From Cupriavidus taiwanensis LMG 19424 (lineage in GTDB: Bacteria > Pseudomonadota > Gammaproteobacteria > Burkholderiales > Burkholderiaceae): a stretch of DNA of 64,000 nt. The notes beneath the pieces are model-generated. The model ran no database searches. It was not told where the DNA came from and was given only the letters and a program-made list of their open reading frames with translations. The DNA lies in contig NC_010530.1 of NCBI RefSeq assembly GCF_000069785.1, forward strand, positions 1,854,001 to 1,918,000. Reading direction: 5' to 3'. Numbering within the stretch: position 1 is the stretch's first letter; every line of letters starts with the position of its first letter. Position numbers and translations under genes: made by a program. This document shows, in pieces, positions 51,261 to 60,110 of this stretch.

Positions 51261-51576
51261 GCCGCGCGGCAACAACCGGTTACACATCTGCACAGGCGAC
51301 ATGGCGGCCTGCGGCCTCGTCTCGTCGCGCCGCCGCGCTTGCGCTGCCAAGGCGCGCCGCCTGGCAGGCCCGCGCAGGCATCACTTCCTGTGGGAATCGT
51401 CCGACACTGAATTCGGAGCGTCGCGCCTGTCTGGTCTACCGGTTCAAACCTATCGTTGCATCACGGCAAGCGTGATCCCGCGCCTGCATACCAGATAGCA
51501 ACTGGCCACGCGGCCGCCGCGATCCGCGCCGGCATGGGCCAGCTCGTCTCTGACTCTAACAGCAAGAGGTGACCCC
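51261..51576. other. 316-base spacer between wspR and the DUF4397 lipoprotein gene
   Basis: No gene seen. It may hold the wspR terminator and the lipoprotein promoter, but I find no clear hairpin with a T run or good -35/-10 pair. CACGGCAAGCGTG, a small inverted repeat near 51465, is the only structure noted. Confidence 0.35.
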
Positions 51577-52359
51577 ATGCTTCGATCCAAGACCCTTTTC
51601 CTCGGCCTCGCGCTGGCCGCGACCGCGGTGCTGACAGCCTGCGGCGGTGGCGATGACGGCATCGACGACCGCATCGGCCTGAGCAAGCCGAGCGTGCGCG
51701 TGATCCACGCCGTCACCGGCGGACCCAATGTCGACGTGCTGCAGAACGGCTCGCTGACCAGCATGGTCAACAAGCCCTACAAATTCGTCTCGACCTACTT
51801 CAACGTTGAAACCGGCAACCAGCTGATCTCGTTCAACGCCGCCGGCACGCAGACCGAGCTGGCCCGCAGCAGCCTGGTGGCCGCCACCGGCCACAAGTAC
51901 ACCGTGGTGGCGGTGCCGGGGGCGTCCGCCGCGGAGACGGTGACGATCGACGATCCGTTCGGCAAGGGCCTGCTGTCGAACAAGGCGCGCGTGCGCTCGC
52001 TGAACGCGTCCTTCAACGCGCAGAACATCGACATCTACGTGACCCTGCCCGCGATCGACCTGAACTCGGTGGCGCCGACCTTTGCCGCCGTGGGCTACAA
52101 GCAGGCCTCGCCGGCGTCGGGCCAGGATTCGATCGACCTGGACGGCAACACCACTTACCGCCTGCGCATCACCCCGGCCGGCACCAAGACCGTCATCTTC
52201 GACTCGGGCGCGCTGACGCTGGCCAACAACGCCGACTGGCTGATCACCACGATTCCGTCGGATGGCATCGCCGGCCTGACGCCGAACAAGATCAAGGTGC
52301 TGGTGGCGCGTGGCGACGACGAGTCGCAAGCCGGCCTGGAGCTGGTGACGACGCAATAA
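51577..52359 (+). CDS. DUF4397 domain lipoprotein
   Basis: A 260-residue lipoprotein: signal sequence with lipobox VLTAC (lipidated Cys at residue 22), a Gly/Asp linker and two related beta-rich halves matching DUF4397 (VRVIHAVTGGPNVDVLQNG, then VRSLNASFNAQNIDIYVTL). DUF4397 proteins are exported beta-domain proteins of unknown function. AAGAGGTG lies upstream of ATG 51577. It is followed by a strong terminator and lies next to the wsp operon; a part in surface growth is only a guess. Confidence 0.9.
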   Translation: MLRSKTLFLGLALAATAVLTACGGGDDGIDDRIGLSKPSVRVIHAVTGGPNVDVLQNGSLTSMVNKPYKFVSTYFNVETGNQLISFNAAGTQTELARSSLVAATGHKYTVVAVPGASAAETVTIDDPFGKGLLSNKARVRSLNASFNAQNIDIYVTLPAIDLNSVAPTFAAVGYKQASPASGQDSIDLDGNTTYRLRITPAGTKTVIFDSGALTLANNADWLITTIPSDGIAGLTPNKIKVLVARGDDESQAGLELVTTQ

Positions 52360-52400
52360 CCGCTGTCGCGGTTGCCCGTGGCAGGCGGGCAGCATGCGCG

Positions 52401-52433
52401 GAGGCCGGTCCAGAGGGACCGGCCTCTTTTTTT
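52401..52433 (+). terminator. Rho-independent terminator after the DUF4397 lipoprotein gene
   Basis: Perfect 11-base stem GAGGCCGGTCC and complement around AGAG, then seven T. It abuts the end of the convergent PadR-like gene. Confidence 0.95.
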
Positions 52434-52759
52434 CAGGGCTCGCCGGCGGGCCGCGCCGGGGCTTCTTCGCCCGGCTCCAGCTCCGCCTTCAGCACGGCCA
52501 GGTGCGAGATATAGGTTTCCAGTTCGGCCCGCCCTTGCGCGGTGATGCAATACACGCGGCCGCTGCCTTCCACCAGTTCGGCGGTGATGGCACGGGCCAT
52601 CATCAGGCTGCGCAGGATGGGCCGCAGAGAACGGATGTTCTTGTCGATGCCGCGCTCGCGCAGCCGGTCGACCAGGCTGAGCACCGTGGAGGGGCTCGAC
52701 TGGACCAGCTTGAGCACATAGATTCTGGAGAAAAACCGGTCAAGGGTAGGCGGTTTCAT
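52433..52759 (-). CDS. PadR-like winged-helix transcriptional regulator
   Basis: A 108-residue protein with a winged-helix core: RFFSRIYVLKLVQSSPSTVLSLVDRLRERG (first helices), NIRSLRPILRSLMMARAITAELVEG (recognition helix and wing) and RVYCITAQGRAELETYISHLAVL. It resembles PadR-type or similar small regulators. Starts at 52804/52801 (MMIRIP) are possible and would add 14-15 residues; none has a good ribosome-binding site. It lies on the same strand downstream of tctA; a target is not evident. Confidence 0.7.
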   Translation of the reverse strand: MKPPTLDRFFSRIYVLKLVQSSPSTVLSLVDRLRERGIDKNIRSLRPILRSLMMARAITAELVEGSGRVYCITAQGRAELETYISHLAVLKAELEPGEEAPARPAGEP

Positions 52760-52970
52760 GGGCGCTGTCGGCGCACCCGATGGTGCGGGAATCCTGATCA
52801 TCATGCGCAGCCCATGACTGCTGCCGCAGTCGGGCACTCTCTGGGAACAAGGGGGGGCACGCGCGACGCGCCCGCGAAAGAAAACGGGGTGCGCGAAGGC
52901 ACCCCGAAAGCTTGCGTTGCTCGCGCCGGCCGCTTGCGGGACCGGCGCCATTCCGGGGCGCTCGGCGGCG

Positions 52971-54473
52971 CTAGTCTTCCTGGAACGCTTCCTCGCGCTT
53001 GGCCTTGATCGACGGCAGCGCTACCACCGCCACCAGCGCGGCGGCCGCGATCAGCAGGCCCACCGACAGCGGCCGGGTCACGAACACGCTGAAGTCGCCG
53101 CGCGACAGCAGCAGCGTGCGACGGAAGTTCTCTTCCATCATCGGTCCCAGCACGAAGCCCAGCAGCAGCGGTGCCGGTTCGCACTTCAGCTTCAGGAACA
53201 GGTAGCCGATCACGCCGAATCCCGCGGCCATGAACACGTCGAAGGTCTGGTTGTTGACCGAGTACACGCCGATACCGCAGAACACCAGGATCGCCGGATA
53301 CAGGAAGCGGTACGGCACGGTCAGCAGCTTCACCCAGATGCCAATCATCGGCAGGTTCAGGATGATCAGCATCAGGTTGCCGATCCACATCGAGGCGATC
53401 AGGCCCCAGAACAGCGACGGGTTGCTGGTCATCACCTGCGGGCCGGGCTGGATGTTGTGGATGGTCATCGCGCCCACCATCAGCGCCATCACCGCGTTGG
53501 GCGGAATGCCCAGCGTCAGCAGCGGAATGAAGGACGTCTGCGCCGCGGCGTTGTTGGCCGATTCCGGACCGGCCACGCCTTCGATCGCGCCCTTGCCGAA
53601 TTCATGCGCGTTCCTGGACGTCTTCTTCTCCAGCGAGTACGCCGCGAACGACGCCAGCGAGGCCCCGCCGCCCGGCAGGATGCCCAGCGCCGAGCCCAGC
53701 ACCGTGCCGCGCAGCACCGCCGGCGCCATGCGCTTGAAGTCCTCCCTGGTCGGGAACAGGTTGGTGACCTTGTTGGTGAAGGTCTCGCGGGCTTCCTTCT
53801 GCTCCAGGTTGGCGATGATCTCGGCAAAGCCGAACATGCCCATTGCCAGCGCCACGAAGTCGATGCCGTCGGTCAGTTCCGGCACGTCGAACGAGAAGCG
53901 CGCGGCGCCCGAGTTCACGTCGGTGCCGATCAGGCCCAGCAGCAGGCCCAGCACGATCATCGCGATGGCCTTGGGCAGCGAGCCGGAAGCCAGCACCACG
54001 GCGCCGATCAGGCCCAGCACCATCAGCGAGAAGTACTCGGCGGGGCCAAACTTGAAGGCGATTTCCGACAGGGGCGTGGCGAACGCGGCCAGGATCAGCG
54101 TGGCGACGCAGCCGGCGAAGAAAGAGCCCAGGCCCGCGGTGGCCAGCGCCACCCCGGCGCGGCCGCGCCGCGCCATCTGGTAACCGTCGATGGTGGTCAC
54201 CACCGACGACGATTCGCCCGGCAGGTTCACCAGGATGGCGGTGGTCGAGCCGCCATACTGCGCACCGTAGTAGATGCCGGCCAGCATGATCAGCGCGGCC
54301 ACCGGCGGCAGCGTGTAGGTGATCGGCAGCAGCATGGCGATGGTAGCCAGCGGCCCCAGGCCCGGCAGCACGCCGATCAGCGTGCCCAGCACGCAGCCCA
54401 GGAAGGCATAGGCCAGGTTCTGCAGCGACAGCGCGGTGGAAAAACCCAGCGCAAGGTGATCAAACAATTCCAT
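52971..54473 (-). CDS. tctA: Tripartite tricarboxylate transporter large permease TctA
   Basis: A 500-residue inner-membrane protein with about 11-12 helices. Family marks are LGTLIGVLPGLGPLATIAMLLP, GIYYGAQYGGSTTAILVNLPGE and the second copy ALGILPGGGASLASFAAY...GIEGVAGPESANNAAAQTSFIPLL-type block. TctA is the sodium-coupled carrier that takes substrate from a Bug receptor. The start lies 13 bases after the tctB stop. No tctC/Bug gene is adjacent; the two Bug genes at 13982 and 23758 are the only ones in the window. Confidence 0.95.
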   Translation of the reverse strand: MELFDHLALGFSTALSLQNLAYAFLGCVLGTLIGVLPGLGPLATIAMLLPITYTLPPVAALIMLAGIYYGAQYGGSTTAILVNLPGESSSVVTTIDGYQMARRGRAGVALATAGLGSFFAGCVATLILAAFATPLSEIAFKFGPAEYFSLMVLGLIGAVVLASGSLPKAIAMIVLGLLLGLIGTDVNSGAARFSFDVPELTDGIDFVALAMGMFGFAEIIANLEQKEARETFTNKVTNLFPTREDFKRMAPAVLRGTVLGSALGILPGGGASLASFAAYSLEKKTSRNAHEFGKGAIEGVAGPESANNAAAQTSFIPLLTLGIPPNAVMALMVGAMTIHNIQPGPQVMTSNPSLFWGLIASMWIGNLMLIILNLPMIGIWVKLLTVPYRFLYPAILVFCGIGVYSVNNQTFDVFMAAGFGVIGYLFLKLKCEPAPLLLGFVLGPMMEENFRRTLLLSRGDFSVFVTRPLSVGLLIAAAALVAVVALPSIKAKREEAFQED

Positions 54474-54486
54474 GATGCGGCGCTCC

Positions 54487-54948
54487 TTAACCGGTAATGA
54501 AGGCCGGCCACACCGGCATCTGCAGGTTGATGCCGTACACGAAGGCGCCCAGGCTGATCAGCACCAGCACCACCGCGTTGAGCAGCGCCCCTTTCCAGCT
54601 GAACTCGTGGCTGGCCATCGACGACACCAGCACCAGCACGAACACCGACAGCACCATGCCCAGCGGCTTGAGCAGCAGGCCGAACAGCACCACCGAGCCG
54701 AGGATCCACAGCAACGTCTTCAGGTCCCAGCGCGCCAGGTGGTCTTGCTCGCCCTTGGGCGACAGCGAGGTCAGCAGCACCACCGCCCCCAGCACCGCGA
54801 GCACCAGGCCCAGCAGGAATGGAAAGTATCCGGGTCCCATCTTGGCGGCCGTTCCCATGGAATAGCCGCGAGCGACCCAGGAAAAGCCCAGCCCGACCAG
54901 AATGAACATCAGGCCGGAGGCAAAGTCCTTTTGGCTGCGTATGCGCAA
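54487..54948 (-). CDS. tctB: Tripartite tricarboxylate transporter small subunit TctB
   Basis: A 153-residue protein with four hydrophobic helices (FASGLMFILVGLGFSWVARGY, GPGYFPFLLGLVLAVLGAVV, then two more), typical of TctB. The start is probably TTG at 54948: AGGAGA (54955-54960) lies six bases in front of it, and no ATG or GTG fits. It is encoded directly before tctA and is needed for assembly of the carrier. Confidence 0.92.
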   Translation of the reverse strand: MRIRSQKDFASGLMFILVGLGFSWVARGYSMGTAAKMGPGYFPFLLGLVLAVLGAVVLLTSLSPKGEQDHLARWDLKTLLWILGSVVLFGLLLKPLGMVLSVFVLVLVSSMASHEFSWKGALLNAVVLVLISLGAFVYGINLQMPVWPAFITG

Positions 54949-55392
54949 AACGATTCTCCTCAAAGTTCACGAAATGCCGTGCCGGGGGCGCACTGGCTCT
55001 GGCGCCAAAGACATGCAAGCGGCAATGCAAGCGGGCATGCTTCCCGACGGTTGACCCGAACCTTAGAGACGTGATCTTTCAGGTGCCTTTCATTTGTCCT
55101 GTTTTAGGGGTATTTACCGATAGGCCCTGAAAACAAGGCAAATCTGGCAACGCGATACGAAAAAATAGATCACGTTGTGATGTATTTTTTCGAAAAAAGA
55201 CCGAAGGGAAAGCGGACAGGAATGTCAGGCGAACAAGACGGCGCGCACCCTTGCATCAACGCAAGGGCGCGGCCGCAAAGACGCGCGCCGCTACCGGACC
55301 GGCGGGCACGCGCGCACTGGGAGGGAGTGCCAGCGACGACACGATGACACATCGATCTTTCGGAAGGCTTTCAATGCGGAATGCCGAGGCGA
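54949..55392. other. 444-base AT-rich regulatory spacer upstream of tctBA
   Basis: No gene. Part of it (about 55080-55200) is clearly more AT-rich than the rest of the window and contains a 35-base near-perfect palindrome at 55158-55192. An inverted copy of part of its core, CGTGATCT, lies at 55070-55077. It probably carries the tctBA promoter and operators. A MATE gene ends at its far side on the same strand. Confidence 0.5.
55158..55192. promoter_or_regulatory. 35-base palindromic operator candidate upstream of tctBA
   Basis: Outer arms CGAAAAAATA and TATTTTTTCG (perfect, 10 bases); inner arms ATCAC and GTGAT around GTT; only one G-G mismatch on each side. It lies about 210-245 bases before the tctB start and 200 bases after the MATE gene. 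The A and T tracts suggest either a regulator site with flanking bent DNA or, less likely, a weak bidirectional terminator. Confidence 0.6.
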
Positions 55393-56883
55393 TTACCGCG
55401 CGGCCTCTGCCGCGGGCGTTGCGTTGCCGCGCGCATCGATGACCTCGCCCGCGTCTTCGCAGGGCGTGCCCATGCTGGTATCGGGCGCCTGCCCCACGGC
55501 CTCCGCCGGATGCGGCGCGGCGGGCAGGATCCGGCTGCCACGCCAGTTGCCGAAGCGGTAGTAGCCGAACGCCAGTGCCAGCGACACCATCGAGCCGAGC
55601 GGAAAGCTCCACCAGATCGCGTCGGCGCCGAGGCGCGGGCCCAGCGCCCAGGCGAACGGCAGCCGGATCACCCACATCGACAGGAACAGGATCACCAGCG
55701 GCGCCATCACCGCGCCGGTGGCGCGCACCGTGCCGAAGATGACGATGGTGAAGCCGAACAGGATGAACGACCACAGCACCACCACGTTGATATGCTGCGC
55801 GATGCCGATGGCGACACCGTCGGTACCGAGGAACAGGCCCAGCGAATGGCGGTTGAACAGGTAGATCAGCGCCACCAGCGCGCCGGTCATCGCCACGTTG
55901 AACAGCAGCCCCACGCGGGTGATACGCGCCACGCGCTGCCACAGCCCGGCGCCGACGTTCTGCGCCACCATCGACGAGACGCTCGCGCCCACCGCCAGCG
56001 CGGGCATCTGCACATAGGTCCACAGCTGCGAGGCCACGCCATAGGCGGCGGTGGTCTGCGAGCCATAGGCGTTGACCAGCGCCATCATCACGATGGCGGA
56101 CGACGAGATCACCACCATCTGCAGGCCCATCGGCAGGCCCTTGACCACCAGCGCGCGCAGGATGGCCGGATCCGGCACCAGCAGCGCCAGCTGGCCGCGA
56201 TGCAGCAGCAGGAAATGCCGGCGCCGGTACAGCAGCGCCATCATTGCCGCCAGGCTCGCCAGCTGCGCGATCAGCGTGGCCAGCGCCGAGCCGGCGATGC
56301 CCATGGCCGGGACCGGGCCCACGCCGAAGATCAGTATCGGGTTGAGCACCACGTCCAGCACCACGGACAACAGCATGAACCAGAACGGCGTGCGCGAATC
56401 GCCGGCGCCGCGCAGCGTCATCATCACGAAGTTGTAGAAGTACATGAACGGCAGCGCCAGGAAGATGATGCGCAGGTAGGCCACGGCCAGCGGCGCGGCA
56501 TCGGGCGGCGTGCGCATCGCGGCCAGGATGTCGGGGGTAAAGAAGTAGCCCAGCGCCGAGGCCAGCACCGACAGCGCGACGAAGAAGGTAGTGCTGGTGC
56601 CGACCACGCGCCGCGCCTGGTCCACGTCTCGCGCGCCGACGGCCTGGCCGATCATGATGGTGTTGGCCATGCTGATGCCGAACACCACGCCCAGCAGGAA
56701 GAACAGGATGATGTTGGCGTTGGAGGTGGCGGTCAGCGCGGCCTCGCCCAGGAAGCGCCCGACCCAGACCGAATTGATGGAGGCATTCAGCGACTGCAGG
56801 ATGTTGCTGCCCAGCACCGGCAGCGAGAACAGCAGCAAGGTCCGGCCGATCGGGCCGGTGGTCAGTCTGGCATCGGGCTTCAT
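55393..56883 (-). CDS. MATE family multidrug/metabolite exporter
   Basis: A 496-residue protein with 12 predicted helices in two halves, of the NorM/MATE type: PIGRTLLLFSLPVLGSNILQSLNASINSVWVG at the N terminus and MTLRGAGDSRTPFWFM in the first half. Later come LPMGLQMVVISSSAIVMMALVNAYGS, VGASVSSMVAQNVGAG and FGTVRATGAVMAPL. The last 50 residues are a hydrophilic tail. Substrate unknown. It stands alone. Confidence 0.93.
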   Translation of the reverse strand: MKPDARLTTGPIGRTLLLFSLPVLGSNILQSLNASINSVWVGRFLGEAALTATSNANIILFFLLGVVFGISMANTIMIGQAVGARDVDQARRVVGTSTTFFVALSVLASALGYFFTPDILAAMRTPPDAAPLAVAYLRIIFLALPFMYFYNFVMMTLRGAGDSRTPFWFMLLSVVLDVVLNPILIFGVGPVPAMGIAGSALATLIAQLASLAAMMALLYRRRHFLLLHRGQLALLVPDPAILRALVVKGLPMGLQMVVISSSAIVMMALVNAYGSQTTAAYGVASQLWTYVQMPALAVGASVSSMVAQNVGAGLWQRVARITRVGLLFNVAMTGALVALIYLFNRHSLGLFLGTDGVAIGIAQHINVVVLWSFILFGFTIVIFGTVRATGAVMAPLVILFLSMWVIRLPFAWALGPRLGADAIWWSFPLGSMVSLALAFGYYRFGNWRGSRILPAAPHPAEAVGQAPDTSMGTPCEDAGEVIDARGNATPAAEAAR

Positions 56884-57316
56884 GGGGCGTCGCGAGGCGG
56901 AAATCCGGCCAGTCTATTCCTGCCCCCCGCTGGTCTACAAGCACGCCGAGCCTTAACCCCGTCGTTCCCGCTAAGGCGGGAACCCAGTGACTTTTTCCCC
57001 GAAGGAGACGTGAAAGACGCTGGATTGCTCGCTGACGCTCACCCTGCGGGCCGTCCTCCAGACGTCCAATGCGCATCCGCGCATTGTCCCGCCTGCGCGG
57101 GAATGACGGTGTGTTTAATGCCTGTACTGAACGGCATACGGCTCCGCCCGCCCCTTTTTACCTGAATGAGTTATTTCCGGACAACGACCGCCGCCGCATA
57201 CTCCGGCTGGGACCAGCGCGTCCCGGGCCTGCTGCCGGACGGGGTTATCCGGGCTTATCCGGATGGATCCGGCATGCGAGCGCCTTCCGCCGCGGTCAAA
57301 ACAAGGAGGTGGGGTC
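56884..57316. other. 433-base divergent spacer between the MATE and MHYT genes
   Basis: Contains a 151-base repeat element at 56959-57109 (listed separately) and the promoters of the flanking genes. Between 57110 and 57316 I see no gene, only short repeats of TATCCGG near 57246-57262. Confidence 0.45.
56959..57109. repeat. MITE-like element with terminal inverted repeats
   Basis: Ends CCGTCGTTCCCGC (56959-56971) and GCGGGAATGACGG (57097-57109) are inverted copies with one mismatch. Each end folds into its own hairpin (TTCCCGC/GCGGGAA around TAAG; TCCCGC/GCGGGA around CTGC). No coding content. The ATTCCCGC...GCGGGAAT pattern resembles intergenic repeats common in Burkholderiales and Neisseria, in style of dRS3. 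Confidence 0.7.
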
Positions 57317-58099
57317 ATGTTTGTCGGATTCGAGCCTGTTGCCGGCGCCCTGGTGCCGTTTGCCTATGACTGGCCGATGGTGGGCCTGTCGTTCCTGATT
57401 TCGGTGTGCGGCGCCTACGTCGGCCTGCGCTGGTCGCGCCGGGTGCGCCAGCCCGACGGGCGCCTGGACATCGACCGGCTGCTGTGCGCCAGCGTCGCGC
57501 TGGGCGGCGGCGCGGTCTGGTCGATGCACTTCATCGGCATGGTGGCCTACCAGACCCCGACCCACCGCGAGTTCGGCCTCTTCACCACGCTGGCCTCGCT
57601 GCTGGTGGTGATGGTGCTGGCCGGGGCCGGCCTGGCGGTCGCGTCGCGCCCGCGCGGCAGCCGCACCGCCAACGTGGTGCAGGGCGGCGTGCTGACCGGG
57701 CTGGGCGTGGTGGCGATGCACTACACCGGCATGGCGGCGATCCGCTCCAACACCCGCTTCGACTGGGATCTCGCCATCATCGGGCTGTCGGTGGTGATCG
57801 CCGTCGTGGTGTCGGTGGTGGCGCTGTGGCTGGCCATCACCGTGAAGACCGGCGGCAAGCAGCTGGCGGCGGCCCTGGTGATGGGCGTGGCGGTCTGCGG
57901 CATGCACTACACCGGCATGTCGGCCGGCACCATGATCTGCACCAGCCCGACCTACGCGCCCAGCCTGTTTGCGATCGAGGGCGACAGCATCGGCTATGCG
58001 GTGTTCGGCCTGAGCCTGATCACGCTGCTGGTGATCCTGGTGGTGGAGGCCACGCGCACCGGCGCGGCCGCGATGGCACGCACGCGCGATATCGCCTGA
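57317..58099 (+). CDS. MHYT domain membrane sensor protein
   Basis: A 260-residue protein with about seven transmembrane helices and the three MHYT motifs (WSMHFIGM, AMHYTGM, GMHYTGM). These motifs are thought to bind copper and sense O2, CO or NO. There is no GGDEF, EAL or kinase output domain, unlike many MHYT proteins, so it must signal through a partner or act as a membrane redox/metal protein. A near-perfect AAGGAGGT lies seven bases before ATG 57317. It stands next to an aldehyde dehydrogenase and 1.6 kb from a caa3 oxidase operon. Confidence 0.9.
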   Translation: MFVGFEPVAGALVPFAYDWPMVGLSFLISVCGAYVGLRWSRRVRQPDGRLDIDRLLCASVALGGGAVWSMHFIGMVAYQTPTHREFGLFTTLASLLVVMVLAGAGLAVASRPRGSRTANVVQGGVLTGLGVVAMHYTGMAAIRSNTRFDWDLAIIGLSVVIAVVVSVVALWLAITVKTGGKQLAAALVMGVAVCGMHYTGMSAGTMICTSPTYAPSLFAIEGDSIGYAVFGLSLITLLVILVVEATRTGAAAMARTRDIA

Positions 58100-58222
58100 C
58101 ATCGGGCTCACGGGCCGGCGCGCCCGTTCCCGCACATTCCTGGCGGACCAACACCCGGCGCGCTGCATGAACACGGCGGCCGGGTTAAGCTTGCGGTTTC
58201 ACCGCCCACCAGGAGAACACGC

Positions 58223-59650
58223 ATGTACCAGGATCTCGCCCTCTATATCGACGGAGAATTCATCAAGGGAGGCGACCGGCGCGAGCAGGAGGTCATCAAC
58301 CCGGCCACGCAGGAAGTGCTGGGCCAGCTGCCGCACGCCACGCGCGCCGACCTGGACCGCGCCCTGGCCGCCGCGCAGCGCGCCTTCGAAAGCTGGAAGA
58401 AGACCTCGCCGCTCGAACGCGGCAAGATCCTGCGCCGCGTCGGCGAGCTGGCGCGCGAGCGCGCCCGGGACATCGGCCGCAATATCACGCTGGACCAGGG
58501 CAAGCCGCTGGCGGAGGCCGTCGGCGAAATCATGGTCTGCGCCGAGCACGCCGACTGGCACGCCGAGGAATGCCGCCGCATCTACGGCCGCGTGATCCCG
58601 CCGCGCCAGCCCAATGTGCGCCAGCTGGTGGTGCGCGAGCCGATCGGCGTCTGCGCCGCGTTCACGCCGTGGAACTTCCCCTTCAACCAGGCCATCCGCA
58701 AGATCGTCGCCGCGGTGGGCGCGGGCTGCACGCTGATCCTGAAAGGGCCCGAGGACTCGCCCAGCGCGGTGGTGGCGCTGGCGCAGCTGTTCCACGATGC
58801 CGGCCTGCCGCCGGGCGTGCTCAATATCGTCTGGGGCGTGCCGTCGGAGGTCTCGACTTACCTGATCGAATCGCCGATCGTGCGCAAGATCTCGTTCACC
58901 GGCTCGGTGCCGGTGGGCAAGCAGCTGGCGGCGCTGGCCGGCGCGCACATGAAGCGCGTCACCATGGAGCTGGGCGGGCACTCGCCGGTGCTGGTGTTCG
59001 ACGATGCCGACATCGACCCGGCCGCCGAGATGCTGGCACGCTTCAAGCTGCGCAACGCCGGCCAGGTGTGCGTGTCGCCCACGCGTTTCTACGTCCAGGA
59101 CAAGGCCTATGACCGCTTCCTGGCGCGCTTCACCGAGGTGATCGGCTCGATCAAGGTCGGCAACGGCCTGGAAGACGGCACCCAGATGGGCCCGCTGGCG
59201 CACGAGCGCCGCGTGCTGTCGATGGAGCAGTTCCTGGACGATGCCAGCCAGCGCGGCGGCAAGGTGGTGGCGGGCGGCTCGCGCCTCGGCGACAAGGGCT
59301 ACTTCTTCGCGCCGACCGTGGTCACCGACCTGCCCGACGACGCGCGCCTGATGACCGACGAACCCTTCGGCCCGGTGGCGCCGGTGACGCGCTTCAAGGA
59401 CACCGCCGAGGTGCTGCGCCGCGCCAACAGCCTGCCCTACGGCCTGGCGTCGTATGTCTTCACCAACTCGCTGAAGACCGCGACCGAGGTCTCCAATGGC
59501 CTCGAAGCCGGCATGGTCAACATCAACCACTTCGGCATGGCACTGGCCGAGACCCCGTTCGGCGGCATCAAGGACTCGGGCATCGGCAGCGAAGGCGGGC
59601 TGGAGACCTTCGACGGCTACCTGGTGACCAAGTTCATCACCCAGGCCTGA
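58223..59650 (+). CDS. NAD(P)-dependent aldehyde dehydrogenase
   Basis: A 475-residue aldehyde dehydrogenase superfamily enzyme of the succinate-semialdehyde dehydrogenase-like group. Catalytic Cys283 lies in NAGQVCVSP, general-base Glu249 in TMELGGHSP, Asn151 in TPWNFPFNQ and the cofactor-site [17 protein letters not shown] lies before ATG 58223. 123 bases follow the MHYT gene on the same strand, so a separate promoter is possible. The aldehyde substrate cannot be set from sequence. Confidence 0.93.
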   Translation: MYQDLALYIDGEFIKGGDRREQEVINPATQEVLGQLPHATRADLDRALAAAQRAFESWKKTSPLERGKILRRVGELARERARDIGRNITLDQGKPLAEAVGEIMVCAEHADWHAEECRRIYGRVIPPRQPNVRQLVVREPIGVCAAFTPWNFPFNQAIRKIVAAVGAGCTLILKGPEDSPSAVVALAQLFHDAGLPPGVLNIVWGVPSEVSTYLIESPIVRKISFTGSVPVGKQLAALAGAHMKRVTMELGGHSPVLVFDDADIDPAAEMLARFKLRNAGQVCVSPTRFYVQDKAYDRFLARFTEVIGSIKVGNGLEDGTQMGPLAHERRVLSMEQFLDDASQRGGKVVAGGSRLGDKGYFFAPTVVTDLPDDARLMTDEPFGPVAPVTRFKDTAEVLRRANSLPYGLASYVFTNSLKTATEVSNGLEAGMVNINHFGMALAETPFGGIKDSGIGSEGGLETFDGYLVTKFITQA

Positions 59651-59677
59651 GCGCCCGGGCGCGGTGCAGGGCGGCCT

Positions 59678-59706
59678 GCCGCCGGCTCCCTCCCGGGGCC
59701 GGCGGC
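59678..59706. terminator. Possible bidirectional terminator between the convergent aldehyde dehydrogenase and oxidase operons
   Basis: Perfect 9-base arms GCCGCCGGC and complement around an 11-base loop in the 65-base convergent gap. No T run, so it would need Rho or act as a weak structure. Confidence 0.4.
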
Positions 59707-59715
59707 GCCTCCCCG

Positions 59716-60102
59716 TCAGCGGAAGAAGATGCCGCGCGTCAGGAACGTATGATTCGCTTCTTCCGCCATCAGCCAGACCAGCACCAGCAGGCACAGCGGC
59801 GGGATCAGGATGGCGCAGATCAGCGCCATGCGTTCCCATGCCATGTGCATGAACACCGCCACGATCAGCCCTGCCTTCAGCCCCATGAACAGCAGGATCA
59901 GGGTCCAGCGCAGGTAGCCGGTGACGTGGAAATAGTCGACCAGGTACGACAGCGTCGACAGCACGAACAGCAGCAGCCAGATTTTCAGGTACAACCCGAT
60001 CGGGTGCTCCTGCCCGTGGTGCGCGGCGTCGCCGCCGGTGGCGTGCGCGGGCGTTGCTGGCGCCGCGGGGGTTGCCGCGGGTGTTGCCGGATTCGATGCC
60101 AT
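59716..60102 (-). CDS. Cytochrome c oxidase subunit IV (small membrane subunit)
   Basis: A 128-residue protein with a Pro/Ala/Thr-rich N-terminal extension, then three hydrophobic helices (LYLKIWLLLFVLSTLSYLVDY, LRWTLILLFMGLKAGLIVAVFMHM, and the region ALICAILIPPLCLLVLVWLM). This is the bacterial prokaryotic cytochrome oxidase subunit IV fold (CyoD/CtaF/CoxQ). ATG 60102 has GAGG seven bases upstream; the subunit III stop is eight bases before it. Last gene of the caa3 oxidase operon. Confidence 0.88.
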   Translation of the reverse strand: MASNPATPAATPAAPATPAHATGGDAAHHGQEHPIGLYLKIWLLLFVLSTLSYLVDYFHVTGYLRWTLILLFMGLKAGLIVAVFMHMAWERMALICAILIPPLCLLVLVWLMAEEANHTFLTRGIFFR

Positions 60103-60110
60103 GGCCACCC

